The position numbers were made by a program, and so were the translations under genes. A DNA stretch of 64,000 bases, taken from assembly GCF_000513115.1 (NCBI RefSeq), contig NZ_BAUU01000005.1, positions 112,055 through 176,054 of the forward strand, given 5' to 3'. Below, piece by piece: positions 63,701 through 64,000 of the stretch (position 1 is its first letter; each line of letters begins with the position of its first letter). This DNA comes from Halalkalibacter hemicellulosilyticusJCM 9152 (GTDB taxonomy: Bacteria; Bacillota; Bacilli; Bacillales; Bacillaceae_D). Below the pieces are notes generated by a model, which was given only the letters and a program-made list of their open reading frames with translations, did not search any database and was not told the origin of the DNA.

Positions 63701-64000
63701 CTACTTTAGAAGCGATCGTTGTTAATGGTGAACCGCTTCAAGGGTTTGATCCACTTACATTTGATTATACGTATGAATGGTTTTCAGACAATCATGAGTT
63801 TCCTGAAGTTGAAGTCGTGACAAGCCATCTATTTGCTAATTATGAGATCGAATATTCATCACCAGGTAATGATGAAATTAACATTATGGTTTCTGCAGAG
63901 GATGGTGAAACGAATCAAGAGTATTCACTGTTGTTAATACCACCACCTGGAGGAGAGGAACCACCACCCGAAGGAGAGGAGCCACCACCCGAAGGAGAGG
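60766..64000 (+). CDS. Secreted GH30 endo-beta-1,6-galactanase-like enzyme, multidomain, runs off the window
   Basis: At least 1,078 residues with no stop. ATG 60766 has AAGGAGG about 9 bases upstream, then a signal peptide to about residue 26. The GH30 barrel carries acid Glu234 in PINEPNN and nucleophile Glu333 in LWMSEVDLG; the FDGWGTALVWFANV start is typical of the subfamily acting on beta-1,6-galactan. After the barrel and its beta-sandwich come a ricin-type module (about 535-665), two Ig-like Big_4-type domains (680-815), a discoidin/CBM32-like module (820-965), a cadherin-like beta-sandwich (970-1057) and a linker of PPPEGEE repeats at the edge. The linker suggests a following cell-wall or surface-anchoring part. 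It degrades arabinogalactan side chains outside the cell. Confidence 0.92.
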   Translation, partial: MRKRLTIIGISILFLFSTFIPAWSADSFQATATTNIDQSIQLDPSYQHEPFDGWGTALVWFANVIGGWPDEVKEELADLLFAEEGLHLNIGRYNIGGGDSPETEPYMRLGGAVPGYWNRPAEFGPPEDADESWEEQENWWDPSNPTHWNWQADENQLWWVKAAMERGADTFEAFSNSPPYFMTQSGYTSGNFNSWDDNIKFDQIENFAKYLVRVVEYLEENEGIQFETLSPINEPNNGYWGAGNRQEGANWAPETQAAMINALYKQLSDSAVDTVVSAMDETNPSRFRYNWERYDETTRANIGQLNVHTYWPAQRTSVRDIAKGVGTRLWMSEVDLGPSGIPQNHEDIRPALALSERIQTDIQELEPKAWVLWQAIEDEVNMNAEHENMNWGLIHVDFEPDDFQQLDYHINKKYYAMGQYSKFIRPGYQFINSNNRDTLAAIDDEQDYAVVVYTNHSAEEEKVEIDLSAFGTIAENARAEVYVTSPTDNLAKKEDITVHDEALTMNVQPQSITTFVISGVSGVNMDNVFLKEEQPYHFINKNSGQALDIGTDNESIVQKAKGDEEESQHWLIQKATTGFSHIEYYYIVHQSSGKVLSVNDGAILEEKDEGDDRQKWLLSTFGNGEYTLLNAETRTLLEVGGESTNENAPVGVWNPNAGNHQIWHIQRTGITEMEAVEIVTIPGIKPELPTEISITYGDGSPVIRSVEWEEVDAALYAEENEFTIEGKIEGTGATVVATVIVSHVMKVEPVLLKAVVGHAPSLPSRVPVLLENGVKGQVNVSWEAIDSELYQTLGKFAISGTLTGTEVEVKGYVQVGEPALENVAVNPRDVNLEFPQASASFTGQWDNVRYIHDDDYSNDRWTNWDPNSWREEDWVAIDFGEEETISHIDFFFYDDEDGTRPPSSLHVEYWNGSDWEEVEKSELELDETVQTTEASLTFEPITTTQVRVVMQAMENACIAIVELVVLGESKTISQLGTDATLEAIVVNGEPLQGFDPLTFDYTYEWFSDNHEFPEVEVVTSHLFANYEIEYSSPGNDEINIMVSAEDGETNQEYSLLLIPPPGGEEPPPEGEEPPPEGE

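Noticed and set aside
1..64000. CRISPR arrays, tRNA, rRNA, complete insertion sequences or prophage genes
   Set aside because: I found no spaced identical repeats, tRNA cloverleaf, rRNA stretch, transposase or phage structural gene in the window.

Overview
The window reads as a chromosomal segment of a low-GC, endospore-former-type Firmicute, most likely an alkaliphilic or soil Bacillaceae (Alkalihalobacillus/Halalkalibacter-like; this is inference). Support comes from strong AGGAGG ribosome binding sites with frequent GTG/TTG starts, typical Bacillus gene sets (yndG-yndH-yndJ, cydAB-cydDC, LplABC-type sugar ABC transporters, YesN-type response regulator), and Fur, Rex and CcpA (cre)-like sites of Bacillus consensus. 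There are no rRNA or tRNA genes, CRISPR arrays, complete insertion sequences or phage genes.

Layout. 1-3.6 kb: end of a possible small-molecule locus (AvrD-like protein, P-loop ATPase, MMPL exporter with a frameshift). 3.8-11.3 kb: MBL hydrolase, an Rrf2 regulator plus thioredoxin-reductase-like flavoprotein with a palindromic operator, a MerR regulator, a frameshifted polysaccharide deacetylase, a chemoreceptor and a glutaredoxin. 11.4-19.1 kb: GH43, UDP-galactopyranose mutase, LysR regulator, GT2 glycosyltransferase and a GH3 beta-glucosidase. 19.4-23.8 kb: yndGHJ and a Fur-controlled siderophore-binding lipoprotein. 23.9-32.4 kb: a glycan-uptake locus with GntR regulator, two permeases, solute-binding lipoprotein, PHP phosphoesterase, sulfatase and a second GH43. 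32.6-36.4 kb: a secreted multidomain alpha-amylase with starch-binding modules, cre-like sites and a frameshift. 36.6-40.0 kb: ECF sigma factor, membrane protein and ABC exporter.

40.4-49 kb: acylphosphatase, SelO, then a cytochrome bd operon (subunits I and II, a 33-residue CydS-like subunit, CydD, CydC) behind a Rex-box-like site, and a tautomerase. 49.2-50.9 kb: glutaminyl-tRNA synthetase, unusual for Bacillaceae. 51.1-58.3 kb: two sugar-catabolic loci: AraC regulator divergent from a Gfo/Idh dehydrogenase and aldo/keto reductase, and a reverse-strand operon lacI-gfo-thuA-gfo. 58.5-64 kb: DinB protein, YesN-type response regulator, and the start of a very long secreted GH30 enzyme (endo-beta-1,6-galactanase-like) that runs off the window.

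Overall theme: plant or algal polysaccharide degradation (starch, galactan/arabinogalactan, sulfated glycans), with each catabolic block carrying its own regulator. Two things cut across the map: a family of dispersed imperfect hairpin repeats ending in T-runs that sit between genes, and three genes each broken by one apparent single-base frameshift, which may be real decay or sequence error.
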